This document shows, one piece after another, positions 1-6,558 of a stretch of 9,168 nucleotides of DNA (the stretch's first letter is position 1; the number at the start of each line of letters is the position of its first letter). The stretch is taken from assembly GCA_031547045.1 (NCBI GenBank), contig JAVBSN010000124.1, positions 1-9,168 on the forward strand. Reading direction: 5' to 3'. Origin of the DNA: JAVBSN01 sp031547045. Its GTDB lineage: Bacteria; Bacillota; Clostridia; Lachnospirales; Lachnospiraceae. Below the pieces are notes generated by a model. The model saw nothing but the letters and a program-made list of their open reading frames with translations. It was not told the DNA's origin and ran no database searches. The translations under genes and the position numbers were made by a program.

Positions 1-855
1 GAGAAATCACTTGGCAATATTGTTAATAAGATGCAGAAAACACTGTCTAAATATGTTAATCTTCAGGGGTATCATATTCTTGCAATGGTATCTGAGATTA
101 AGATGTATATAAACATTGTGAAAATGTTTAAGAAAATAGAGAGTAATGGGTATTGTGTTACTATGCCTACAGTTGTAGAAAGCGAAAACGAAGATATTAA
201 GCTAGAAGGGATTTACAATATAAGACTAGCATTAAATATGATAGACAACAAAGAAAAGGATATGGTATATAATGATTTAGTATTTAATAGAACTCATAAT
301 ATATTTATATTAACAGGTCCTAATCGTGGAGGTAAAACTATACTAACACAGGCTGTTGGACAAGCTGTTGTGTTTATGCAACTTGGAGTATGTGCCCCGT
401 GTAGTAATATGACAAGTGGTATTGTGGAAGGAATATTTACACATTTTCCAGCAGATGAAAACGATACATTATCTTATGGAAGACTTGGAGAAGAGTCTAT
501 GAGGATAAATAAGATAATACAAGCTATGAAAGAAAATAGTTTGCTATTGTTAAATGAGACTTATGCAACAACAAGTCTTTCCGATGGACATTATATGGCA
601 AAGGATTTAGTGAAATTTCTTAAATTAAAAAATATTAATTGCATTTATAATACACATATACATGAACTTGCAATAGATATAGATGAATTGAATTGTTTTG
701 AAGGGGAAGGGGTAATAGCAAGTCTTGTAATGGGAATAGATAAAGGTAAAAGATTATATAAAGCTGAGCTTCGAAAACCAGATAGTAATAGTTATGCAAG
801 AGATATTGCTGAAAAATATGGTGTTACATTTGAACAAATGGTGAAACTAGTGTAA
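1..855 (+). CDS. MutS-like ATPase (MutS domain V), 5' end cut by window
   Basis: The reading frame is open from base 1 (a Glu codon) through an internal ATG at 31, so this is the C-terminal 284 residues of a longer protein. Counting from the Met at 31, a P-loop GPNRGGKT lies at 96-103, matching the MutS GPNMGGKS/T motif. A dimer-interface serine segment (DTLSYGRLGEES) follows at about 135-146, then a Walker B-like LLLLNETYATTS at 161-172 and the H-motif NTHIHEL at 197-203. These fix it as a MutS-family ATPase domain. The Walker B Asp of MutS (DE) is Asn here (N165-E166), and the usual GRGTS is ATTS. This points to a divergent MutS-like branch, not the housekeeping mismatch-repair MutS. No mismatch-binding domain is visible, although the upstream part is missing. 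Substrate and role are unknown. The next gene starts 54 bases downstream with no clear terminator between them. Confidence 0.85.
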   Translation, partial: EKSLGNIVNKMQKTLSKYVNLQGYHILAMVSEIKMYINIVKMFKKIESNGYCVTMPTVVESENEDIKLEGIYNIRLALNMIDNKEKDMVYNDLVFNRTHNIFILTGPNRGGKTILTQAVGQAVVFMQLGVCAPCSNMTSGIVEGIFTHFPADENDTLSYGRLGEESMRINKIIQAMKENSLLLLNETYATTSLSDGHYMAKDLVKFLKLKNINCIYNTHIHELAIDIDELNCFEGEGVIASLVMGIDKGKRLYKAELRKPDSNSYARDIAEKYGVTFEQMVKLV

Positions 856-882
856 CAAAAGTGCTGGAGTCCTCATAAACTA
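854..882 (+). promoter_or_regulatory. Sigma-K-like promoter upstream of the amidase gene
   Basis: AACA at 854-857 and CATAAACTA at 874-882 are separated by 16 bases. This agrees with the Bacillus sigma-K consensus as I recall it (mACm, 16-17 bases, CATAnnnTA). A start near 889 would leave a short leader carrying the ribosome site at 899-905. The -35 element overlaps the stop codon of the preceding gene. The inference is strengthened by the CwlC-like, leaderless character of the downstream enzyme, since B. subtilis cwlC is a sigma-K gene. The motif is short, and in AT-rich DNA chance matches occur. Confidence 0.45.
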
Positions 883-898
883 TTATAAAAAATTTATA

Positions 899-905
899 TG
901 AGGAA
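899..905 (+). promoter_or_regulatory. Ribosome binding site deciding the amidase start
   Basis: TGAGGAA lies just before the ATG at 910, with 6 bases between its AGG core and the ATG. The other in-frame ATG at 898 has only an AT run upstream and itself overlaps this site. The ATG at 910 is therefore the likelier start. Confidence 0.75.
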
Positions 906-909
906 TAGT

Positions 910-1662
910 ATGGCTCAAAAAATAATAATAGATGCAGGGCATGGTGGATACGATAATGGTGCAACTTTTAATGGAAGGAAAGAAAAAGATGATAATCTTA
1001 GACTTGCATTAGCAGTTGGAGACATATTAAGTTCAAGAGGATATGATGTAGGATATACTAGAACAGGAGATGTATATAATTCACCTGTTGAAAAAGCTAA
1101 TATAGCTAATAATAGTGGCGCGGATTATTTTGTATCACTTCATAGAAATTCCAGTCCTTATCCAAATACTTATAGTGGAGTAGAAACACTAGTATATGAT
1201 GATAGTGGTATCAAGGGGGAAATGGCTAGAAATGTAAATAGTGAACTAGAAAAAGCAGGTTTTAATAATCTTGGAGTAAATGTAAGACCTGATTTGGCAG
1301 TACTTAGAAGAACTAATATGCCAGCTATACTAGTAGAAGCAGGATTTATAAATAGCGATGAAGACAATAGAATATTTGATCAGAATTTTCAACAAGTTGC
1401 AACTGCTATAGCAAATGGAATAGAAGATACTATAGCCCCAACAGGGCCAAGATATTCAGTGCAAGTAGGATTATTTAGAAATTATAATAATGCGCAAGCA
1501 ATGTTAAATAGGGTAGAAGAATTAGGATTTAATGGAGAAATAGTTAAAGAGGGTCCTTACTATGCTGTAAGAGTTGGTAATGTTGGAAGTTTTACAGAAG
1601 CTGAAGATCTAGAAAAACAATTAAATAATCAAGGTTTTGGAACTTTAATAATAACAGTATAA
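910..1662 (+). CDS. N-acetylmuramoyl-L-alanine amidase (Amidase_3) with C-terminal SPOR domain, CwlC-like
   Basis: This 250-residue peptidoglycan hydrolase would cut the bond between N-acetylmuramic acid and L-alanine. The Amidase_3 domain spans about 3-175. Zinc ligands are predicted at H11 (IIDAGHGG), E25 (NGRKEKDDN) and H78 (ADYFVSLHRNS), with catalytic E143 in LVEAGFI. A single SPOR domain, which binds denuded glycan, covers about 181-250 (RYSVQVGLF ... YYAVRVGNVGSF). No signal peptide or membrane segment is present. The size, domain order and missing leader resemble B. subtilis CwlC, a mother-cell lysis enzyme of sporulation that has two SPOR repeats; only one is seen here. The start at 910 was chosen from its ribosome site. 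A sigma-K-like promoter precedes it, and it meets the convergent mgtE across a shared terminator-like repeat. A prophage endolysin is an alternative, but no holin or other phage gene is nearby. Confidence 0.92.
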   Translation: MAQKIIIDAGHGGYDNGATFNGRKEKDDNLRLALAVGDILSSRGYDVGYTRTGDVYNSPVEKANIANNSGADYFVSLHRNSSPYPNTYSGVETLVYDDSGIKGEMARNVNSELEKAGFNNLGVNVRPDLAVLRRTNMPAILVEAGFINSDEDNRIFDQNFQQVATAIANGIEDTIAPTGPRYSVQVGLFRNYNNAQAMLNRVEELGFNGEIVKEGPYYAVRVGNVGSFTEAEDLEKQLNNQGFGTLIITV

Positions 1663-1687
1663 TAATATAAGTGTTATATTATAAAAT

Positions 1688-1750
1688 AAAAGCAAGATAG
1701 CATATGATTGACATAACATCAAAATGTCTTTCAAATATTATCTTGCTTTT
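1688..1750. terminator. Long-loop inverted repeat, probable bidirectional terminator
   Basis: AAAAGCAAGATA (1688-1699) and TATCTTGCTTTT (1739-1750) form a perfect 12-base stem around a 39-base interior. The interior contains a second 5-base stem, GACAT (1710-1714) with ATGTC (1724-1728). Each arm ends in a T run when read outward, on + as CTTTTTATAA and on - as GCTTTTATTTTATAA. The repeat lies between the convergent amidase and mgtE genes and so would serve both. Confidence 0.7.
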
Positions 1751-1760
1751 TATAATAATA

Positions 1761-3095
1761 TTATATTCCCAACGTATAAGAAGCTACTTGGAAATATATT
1801 ATAAGTGAAATTGCATCTACAATAGTTGTTATAAAAGGACTTGCCATTACTGCTGGATCAAAGCCAATACGCTTTGCAAGTATTGGTAGTGAACAGCCTA
1901 CTAATTTTGCAACTATGACAGTAGCAACTAAGGTTGTACATACAATTAATGAAATGCTTAAGCCTACTTTATCTAATATCATAAGCTTTGCAAAATTAGC
2001 TAATGCTAATGTTATACCACAACATAAAGAAACTAATAATTCCTTACCAACTATTTTGAATATATCTTTATAATTTATCTCACCGAGAGATAATCCACGA
2101 ATAATAGTTACAGATGTTTGACTTCCTGCATTTCCGCCAGTATCCATTAACATTGGAATGTATGCAGTAAGTATTACATAGGCACCTAGGGCAGCTTCAT
2201 AATAAGTTATAATACGACCAGTAAATGTAGCAGATATCATAAGGAGTAGAAGCCAAGGAATACGTTTTTTCCAAGTCTCAAATACACCAGTTTTCATATA
2301 TGGCTTATCTGTTGGAGTTATAGCCGCCATAACTTCCATATCTTCAGTATTTTCTTCTTGTAATACGTCCATGGCATCATCAATAGTGATAATACCAACT
2401 AGTCTTTCTTCCTTATCTACAACAGGAAGTGCTAAAAGGTCATATTTATCAAAATACTTAGCAACCTCCTCTTGATCTTCATGGGTGCTAACATATATAG
2501 GTTTTGTTTCCATGATTTCGCCAATAGTATCCTCATATTCAGCTAATAAAAGATCTTTTACAGAAACAGTACCAATTAATTCTCTTTTTTCATTAGTAAC
2601 ATAACAAGTATAAATAGTTTCTTTATTAATACCAGTTCGTCTGATTCTAGAAAATGCATTTTGAACAGTCATATTTTTCTTTAAATCAATATACTCAATG
2701 GTCATTATGCTTCCAGCACTATCTTTTGGATAGTTTAGAAGTTCGTTTATTTTACGCCTTTTTTCAGGTTGAGTGTGACGTAAAATACGTTTAACCACAC
2801 TTGCAGGCATTTCTTCAATCAAATCTACAGTATCATCAAGAAATAGATTGTCAATTACCTCTTTTAATTCCTTATCACTAAATGCTGTTATAAGAATTTC
2901 TTGAATATCACCATCTATATATGCAAAAGTTTCAGCAGCTAATTCTTTAGGTAATATTCTAAATATTATAGGTAAATGATCTTCGGATAGGAGGGATAAC
3001 AATGTAGCAATATCGGCGGGATTCATCTCCCCTAGTAATGTTTTAAGTTCAGCAATTTTCTTTTCTTCTAATAGTTCTAAGATTTTCTCGTTCAT
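1761..3095 (-). CDS. mgtE: Magnesium transporter MgtE
   Basis: This 444-residue Mg2+ channel/transporter of the inner membrane is close to the usual family length of about 450. The cytoplasmic MgtE_N superhelix covers about 1-130 (EMNPADIATLL near the start). A pair of CBS domains spans about 131-255 (SIMTIEYIDL; GIITIDDAMDVL). Five membrane helices lie at about 280-444. The signature PMLMDTGGNAGSQ is at 314-326. The pore-lining segment DPAVMASPFITTIVDA is at 413-428, where D427 probably corresponds to the Mg2+-binding D432 of Thermus MgtE. The N and CBS domains gate the pore by sensing cytosolic Mg2+. Upstream on this strand AAAGGA (3106-3111) lies 10 bases before the ATG, with AGGTG closer in. 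The leader after the dut terminator is only about 60 bases and shows no M-box riboswitch or convincing promoter. Confidence 0.96.
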   Translation of the reverse strand: MNEKILELLEEKKIAELKTLLGEMNPADIATLLSLLSEDHLPIIFRILPKELAAETFAYIDGDIQEILITAFSDKELKEVIDNLFLDDTVDLIEEMPASVVKRILRHTQPEKRRKINELLNYPKDSAGSIMTIEYIDLKKNMTVQNAFSRIRRTGINKETIYTCYVTNEKRELIGTVSVKDLLLAEYEDTIGEIMETKPIYVSTHEDQEEVAKYFDKYDLLALPVVDKEERLVGIITIDDAMDVLQEENTEDMEVMAAITPTDKPYMKTGVFETWKKRIPWLLLLMISATFTGRIITYYEAALGAYVILTAYIPMLMDTGGNAGSQTSVTIIRGLSLGEINYKDIFKIVGKELLVSLCCGITLALANFAKLMILDKVGLSISLIVCTTLVATVIVAKLVGCSLPILAKRIGFDPAVMASPFITTIVDAISLIIYFQVASYTLGI

Positions 3096-3158
3096 TTGTC
3101 ACCTATCCTTTCTATTCACCCCAGTATTAAAACAATGTTACATGGATTACTTGCCAAC

Positions 3159-3185
3159 AAAAAAAGGAGGTCGGCTGACCTCCTT
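3159..3185 (-). terminator. Rho-independent terminator of the nrdD-nrdG-dut operon
   Basis: AAGGAGGTC (3164-3172) and GACCTCCTT (3177-3185) form a perfect 9-base stem with a 4-base loop. On the - strand the stem is followed by seven T residues (the A run at 3159-3165). It begins 13 bases after the dut stop codon and separates dut from mgtE. There is no matching T run on the + strand side. Confidence 0.95.
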
Positions 3186-3198
3186 CAAAATTATTAGC

Positions 3199-3645
3199 TT
3201 ATAATGTACCTGTAGAACCGAATCCACCTGCTCCACGTACAGTTTCGTTAAGCTCATCTACTTGATGAAAGACACCTGTTAAAAAAGGCGCAATTACAAG
3301 CTGAGCGATTCTTTCGTTTGGATCAATGGTAGCATCTACATTAGAATGATTATGAAGTGCAACCATAACTTCACCACGATAATCAGCATCTACAACGCCA
3401 ACCTTATTAGCTGGTGCTAAACCTTTTTTAGATGCCAGACCGCTCCTTGCATATATTAGCCCTGCATATCCTGCTGGTATTTCCATAGCGATTCCAGTAG
3501 GTACTAGAAATGTTTCGCCAGTTTTAATAGTGATTGCCTCTGGAATACATGCGTATAAATCTGCACCAGCGGCGTATTCGGAACCATATGTTGGAATAGT
3601 AGCATTTGGTTTAAGTTTTTTAATATTAATATCTGCACTTATCAT
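3199..3645 (-). CDS. dut: Deoxyuridine 5'-triphosphate nucleotidohydrolase (dUTPase)
   Basis: This cytoplasmic enzyme hydrolyses dUTP to dUMP and pyrophosphate, keeping uracil out of DNA and supplying dUMP for dTMP synthesis. The protein is 148 residues, typical of homotrimeric dUTPases. All five family motifs are present: AGADLYA (26-32), ARSGLA (66-71), GVVDADYRGE to HN (83-99, with catalytic D86), ERIAQLVI (111-118) and the C-terminal flap RGAGGFGSTG (137-146). The start at 3645 was chosen because AGGAG at 3653-3657 sits 7 bases upstream and the ORF then begins with the usual beta strand. A longer frame reaches 3678 but would overlap nrdG and lacks a ribosome site. The start lies 4 bases after the nrdG stop, so translation is probably coupled. 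A strong terminator follows. Linkage to a class III reductase makes sense because that enzyme generates dUTP directly. Confidence 0.96.
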   Translation of the reverse strand: MISADINIKKLKPNATIPTYGSEYAAGADLYACIPEAITIKTGETFLVPTGIAMEIPAGYAGLIYARSGLASKKGLAPANKVGVVDADYRGEVMVALHNHSNVDATIDPNERIAQLVIAPFLTGVFHQVDELNETVRGAGGFGSTGTL

Positions 3646-3649
3646 AATT

Positions 3650-4177
3650 TTACTCCTGTATTTCATTCCATAATACAATTTTATCCGACTTAAGGGATTC
3701 TTGTACCATTATTACTCTTTGATTTCTTGAACCTCTAAAACGTAGATTCAAATCCTTTTCTTCTTCAATAAATTTACCATCAACTAAAATATCTATGTAG
3801 GATAAAAATTCTTTTGTTTCAGGCCATTTATTAAGCATATCTTTTATATCTACATCGAAAGTATATCCTGAATAACACCACAAACTCTTATTAGGAAATT
3901 TTTCTTTGTAGGTCTTTACTAATGGCAATAGGGCTATTTGATTAGCATATTCAAAAGGCTCACCACCAAGAAGTGTTAAGCCTTTAATATAATCTGGCTT
4001 TACGGCTTCTAATATATCATACATTATGGATGTAGTAAAGGGAGAACCATAATTAAAATCCCAAGTTTCCTTATTAAAGCATCCCTTACAGTGATGGGTG
4101 CAACCACTTACAAAGAGGCTTACACGTATACCAGGTCCATTTGATACATCATGTTTTTTAATTGTAGCATAATTCAT
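3650..4177 (-). CDS. nrdG: Anaerobic ribonucleoside-triphosphate reductase activating protein (radical SAM)
   Basis: This 175-residue activase binds a [4Fe-4S] cluster and S-adenosylmethionine, and generates the glycyl radical on NrdD. The radical SAM triad is CTHHCKGC, with C26, C30 and C33. It is preceded by NGPGIRVSLFVSG, as in NrdG. The SAM-binding GGEP is at 71-74, and a C-terminal RGSRNQRVI, typical of the family, is at about 148-156. The length is usual for NrdG. The gene starts 26 bases after the nrdD stop behind a weak ribosome site (AAAGAG, about 4187-4192). This may keep activase synthesis below that of NrdD. The stop codon is 4 bases from the dut start. Confidence 0.97.
   Translation of the reverse strand: MNYATIKKHDVSNGPGIRVSLFVSGCTHHCKGCFNKETWDFNYGSPFTTSIMYDILEAVKPDYIKGLTLLGGEPFEYANQIALLPLVKTYKEKFPNKSLWCYSGYTFDVDIKDMLNKWPETKEFLSYIDILVDGKFIEEEKDLNLRFRGSRNQRVIMVQESLKSDKIVLWNEIQE
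3653..3657 (-). promoter_or_regulatory. Ribosome binding site deciding the dut start
   Basis: On the - strand AGGAG ends 7 bases before the ATG at 3645-3643 and lies inside the last codons of nrdG. This favours the 148-residue Dut over the longer frames starting at 3678 or 3666. Confidence 0.85.
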
Positions 4178-4203
4178 GTTAGTACACTCTTTCTAGTTTG
4201 ATA

Positions 4204-6330
4204 TTATAGGTGAAGAACTCTTGAAGCGATTTCTTTTGTTTTACCAACATTCCAGAAGTTTTCTCCTAAATAGCCACAAGTTCTTCTTGTAACATTCATT
4301 TTAGCGTGGTCTTTATTTCCGCATTGTGGACATTCCCATTCGTTATCTTTATTAACAATAATCTCACCATCATAGTCACAAATATGACAATAATCAGATT
4401 TGGTATTAAATTCAGCATACTGAATGTTATCATATATATATCTTACAATTTCTTCAAGTGCCTCTAAGTTGTTCTTCATATTTGGAATCTCAACATATGA
4501 GATAGCACCACCTGAAGAAATCTTTTGGAATTGGCTTTCAAAATTAAACTTGCTAAAAGCATCTATTGTTTCTCTAACATCTACATGGTAAGAGTTTGTA
4601 TAGTATCCTTTATCAGTTACATTAGGAATGTTTCCGAATTTCTCAAGGTCTATTCTTGCGAATCTATAGCATAATGATTCAGCAGGACTACCATATAGAC
4701 CGAATCCAATGCCAGTGTCAGCTTTCCACTTGTCAGTAGTAGCACGTAGCTTATTCATGACTCTAAGGGCAAATTCTTTACCGCCAGGCGAAGTATGTGA
4801 ACAACCTTTCATAAGTTTAGTAGTTTCATATAATCCAATATATCCAAGAGAAATAGTTGAGTAACCATTAAGTAATAGCTTGTCAATCTTTTCGCCTTTA
4901 TTAAGTCTTGCAATTGCACCATATTGCCAATGGATTGGACTAACATCGGAAGTTACTCCTAGTAAAGAGTTGTGTCTGCACATTAATGCTTCATAGCATA
5001 GTTCTAGACGTTCGTCTAATAAGTCCCAGAAACGTTGCTCATCCCCATTAGCAATAATACCGATTTGAGGAAGGTTAAGACTTACAACACCTTGGTTAAA
5101 ACGACCTTCAAACTGGTAATCACCATGTTCATCTAACCATGGAGTTAAGAAACTTCTACAACCCATGCAGCTAAATACATTACCTTCATAATTTTCACGC
5201 ATTTTCTTAGCAGAAATATAATCAGGATATAAACGTTTAGCAGAACATTTAACAGCAAGTTTAGTAATGTTATCGTATTTTCCACCCTTTAAACAATTGT
5301 GTTCATCAAGGACATAGATTAATTTAGGGAAGGCTGGAGTTACATATATGCCTTTTTCATTTTTAATACCTTCTAAACGTTGTTTTAGAACTTCTTCTAC
5401 TATTAAAGCATTTTCTTCTAAGTATTCATCATTCTTATCTAAGTTAAGGAATAGAGTGACAAAAGGAGATTGTCCATTAGTAGTCATTAAAGTATTAATT
5501 TGATATTGAATTGTTTGTACACCTGAGCGAAGTTCGTCGTGTAATCTATCTTGAACCATTTTTTCAAGAACGTCATCGGAAATATCATCTCCATATTCAG
5601 CAGTAAGTTTTGTTTTATATTTAACATAACTTTTTCTAAGATATTTTCCTAAGTGTTTAATGTCAACTGATTGACCACCATATTGACTACTTGCAACAGA
5701 AGATATGATTTGTGTCATAACTGTACAAGCAACTTGAAAACTTTTTGGACTTTCAATTAACTTGCCATTCATAACAGTACCATTATCTAACATGTCACTT
5801 ATATTAATTAAACAACAATTGAATATTGGTTGTAAAAAGTAATCAGCATCATGGAAATGAAGAACACCTTCTTCGTGAGCTTTTGAAATCTTTTCAGGAA
5901 GTAACACACGTTTAGTTAAGTCTTTAGATACTTCACCAGCAATTAAGTCACGTTGAGTAGAAGCTACAGTAGCGTTCTTATTAGAATTCTCCTCCATTAC
6001 ATCTTTATTTCTGTTTTGAATAAGACTTAAGATAGAATCGTCAGTAGTATTAGCTTTACGTACAAGTTCTCTAGAGTAACGATATATGATATATGTTTTA
6101 GCAAGAACGAACTTGCCATGTGACATAAGTTTTTGTTCTATAATATCTTGGATATCCTCAACAAGCATTCTTGCACGATTTTTTGCCTCAATACTATCAA
6201 CAATACTATTTACCATTTCGTCTGTTACTTTTTCTGAAGGTTCAACTTCAGCATTAGCCTTCTTGATTGCAGTTATAATTTTACTTCGGTCATAGGCTAC
6301 GTCTCTACCGTCTCTCTTAATTACTTTCAT
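4204..6330 (-). CDS. nrdD: Anaerobic (class III) ribonucleoside-triphosphate reductase
   Basis: This 708-residue glycyl-radical enzyme reduces NTPs to dNTPs in the absence of oxygen. An ATP-cone allosteric domain occupies about 1-90 (VIKRDGRDVAYDRSKIITAIKKA). The catalytic barrel follows. Candidate active-site cysteines are C172/C173 (FNCCLINI) and the C388/C391 pair in SCMGCRSFL, one of which should carry the thiyl radical. The C-terminus has a four-Cys zinc site, C648-x2-C651 and C667-x2-C670, followed by the radical loop RRTCGYLG with predicted radical residue G686. All expected elements are intact. A strong ribosome site (AGGGGAG) precedes the ATG at 6330. It is the first gene of nrdD-nrdG-dut. 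The 495-base upstream region has NrdR-box-like sites and two candidate promoters, so repression by NrdR under dATP excess is the likely control. Confidence 0.98.
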   Translation of the reverse strand: MKVIKRDGRDVAYDRSKIITAIKKANAEVEPSEKVTDEMVNSIVDSIEAKNRARMLVEDIQDIIEQKLMSHGKFVLAKTYIIYRYSRELVRKANTTDDSILSLIQNRNKDVMEENSNKNATVASTQRDLIAGEVSKDLTKRVLLPEKISKAHEEGVLHFHDADYFLQPIFNCCLINISDMLDNGTVMNGKLIESPKSFQVACTVMTQIISSVASSQYGGQSVDIKHLGKYLRKSYVKYKTKLTAEYGDDISDDVLEKMVQDRLHDELRSGVQTIQYQINTLMTTNGQSPFVTLFLNLDKNDEYLEENALIVEEVLKQRLEGIKNEKGIYVTPAFPKLIYVLDEHNCLKGGKYDNITKLAVKCSAKRLYPDYISAKKMRENYEGNVFSCMGCRSFLTPWLDEHGDYQFEGRFNQGVVSLNLPQIGIIANGDEQRFWDLLDERLELCYEALMCRHNSLLGVTSDVSPIHWQYGAIARLNKGEKIDKLLLNGYSTISLGYIGLYETTKLMKGCSHTSPGGKEFALRVMNKLRATTDKWKADTGIGFGLYGSPAESLCYRFARIDLEKFGNIPNVTDKGYYTNSYHVDVRETIDAFSKFNFESQFQKISSGGAISYVEIPNMKNNLEALEEIVRYIYDNIQYAEFNTKSDYCHICDYDGEIIVNKDNEWECPQCGNKDHAKMNVTRRTCGYLGENFWNVGKTKEIASRVLHL

Positions 6331-6381
6331 GAAAACTCTCCCCTTTTAAATATTATATAAATGTTATTGTTATAAAATGCA

Positions 6382-6397
6382 ATTCTACATATTGTGA
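6382..6397. promoter_or_regulatory. Weak NrdR-box-like site
   Basis: The core CTACATATTG (6385-6394) fits the ten-base core CwAtATaTwG with one mismatch, but the flanks are poor (about 12 of 16 overall). It lies 27 bases from the next box, which is not a whole number of helical turns. It may not be a genuine site. Confidence 0.25.
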
Positions 6398-6405
6398 TAT
6401 GTTTT

Positions 6406-6433
6406 ATAATACAATATATAGTGTATTCGACAA
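6406..6433 (-). promoter_or_regulatory. Candidate proximal nrdD promoter (P1)
   Basis: On the - strand TTGTCG (6433-6428) and TATTAT (6411-6406) are 16 bases apart, with 4 of 6 and 5 of 6 matches to the sigma-A consensus. The best NrdR box of the region fills the spacer. This is the geometry expected of a repressed nrd promoter. Transcription would begin about 68 bases before the nrdD ATG. Confidence 0.45.
6409..6424. promoter_or_regulatory. NrdR box 1 (best match)
   Basis: ATACAATATATAGTGT matches the NrdR-box consensus as I recall it (acaCwAtATaTwGtgt) at 15 of 16 positions. NrdR is the ATP/dATP-sensing repressor of ribonucleotide reductase genes. The box overlaps the spacer and -10 of candidate promoter P1 upstream of nrdD. 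Confidence 0.65.
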
Positions 6434-6451
6434 AATAAAAAACAATATGAT

Positions 6452-6474
6452 GTTATCTAATGATTGTCGATAAC
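6452..6474. promoter_or_regulatory. Dyad GTTATC-N11-GATAAC at the P2 start region
   Basis: GTTATC (6452-6457) and GATAAC (6469-6474) form a perfect 6-base inverted repeat with an 11-base spacer. It lies just downstream of the expected start of promoter P2 (about 6475). It could be an operator, or a small 5' hairpin in the nrdD transcript. The regulator is unknown. Confidence 0.35.
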
Positions 6475-6481
6475 GATTTAT

Positions 6482-6510
6482 ATTATAGCACCACCTATTG
6501 CTTTTGTCTA
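6482..6510 (-). promoter_or_regulatory. Candidate distal nrdD promoter (P2), strong sigma-A match
   Basis: On the - strand TAGACA (6510-6505) and TATAAT (6487-6482) are separated by exactly 17 bases, and TGC directly before the -10 makes it an extended -10. That is 5 of 6 and 6 of 6 matches, the best promoter in the region facing nrdD. It predicts a start near 6475 and a leader of about 145 bases. An 8-base dyad overlaps its -35 and spacer. Confidence 0.65.
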
Positions 6511-6517
6511 TAGGTGG
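6491..6517. promoter_or_regulatory. Dyad CCACCTAT-N11-ATAGGTGG over the P2 promoter
   Basis: CCACCTAT (6491-6498) and ATAGGTGG (6510-6517) are a perfect 8-base inverted repeat. They stand out by GC content from the AT-rich surroundings. The dyad covers the P2 spacer and -35, so a bound protein would block P2. There is no T run after it on either strand, so it is unlikely to be a terminator. The binding protein is not identifiable from sequence. Confidence 0.5.
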
Positions 6518-6533
6518 ATACAAAATATAGTGC
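6518..6533. promoter_or_regulatory. NrdR box 2
   Basis: ATACAAAATATAGTGC matches the remembered NrdR-box consensus at 13 of 16 positions. It lies directly upstream of the P2 -35 element, 41 bases (about four helical turns) from box 3. Such paired, in-phase spacing is typical of NrdR sites. Confidence 0.5.
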
Positions 6534-6558
6534 CAAAAAACTTTGTATAATATTTATA

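Noticed and set aside
898..909. ATG at 898 as amidase start
   Set aside because: It has no ribosome site upstream and overlaps the purine-rich site that serves the ATG at 910. The extra MRNS is not part of the amidase domain.
1170..1367. 65-codon - strand frame inside the amidase gene
   Set aside because: It is antisense to conserved catalytic sequence and Ser/Leu-rich, as expected of a shadow, and has no recognisable domain.
1691..1701. 11-base word AGCAAGATAGC shared with 7953-7963 in another hairpin
   Set aside because: A shared 11-mer is expected by chance among the many position pairs in 9 kb of AT-rich DNA, and the flanking arms differ.
1688..1750. Small transposon-like (MITE) element
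   Set aside because: The inverted arms end in A/T runs as in bidirectional terminators, there is no target-site duplication, and the position between convergent genes explains it.
3646..3678. Longer Dut starting at 3678 or 3666
   Set aside because: It would overlap nrdG, lacks a ribosome site, and adds residues before the conserved dUTPase N-terminus. The ATG at 3645 has AGGAG at good spacing.
6086..6295. 69-codon + strand frame inside nrdD
   Set aside because: It is antisense to the ATP-cone region, and its hydrophobic composition comes from the complement of coding DNA. No ribosome site was seen.
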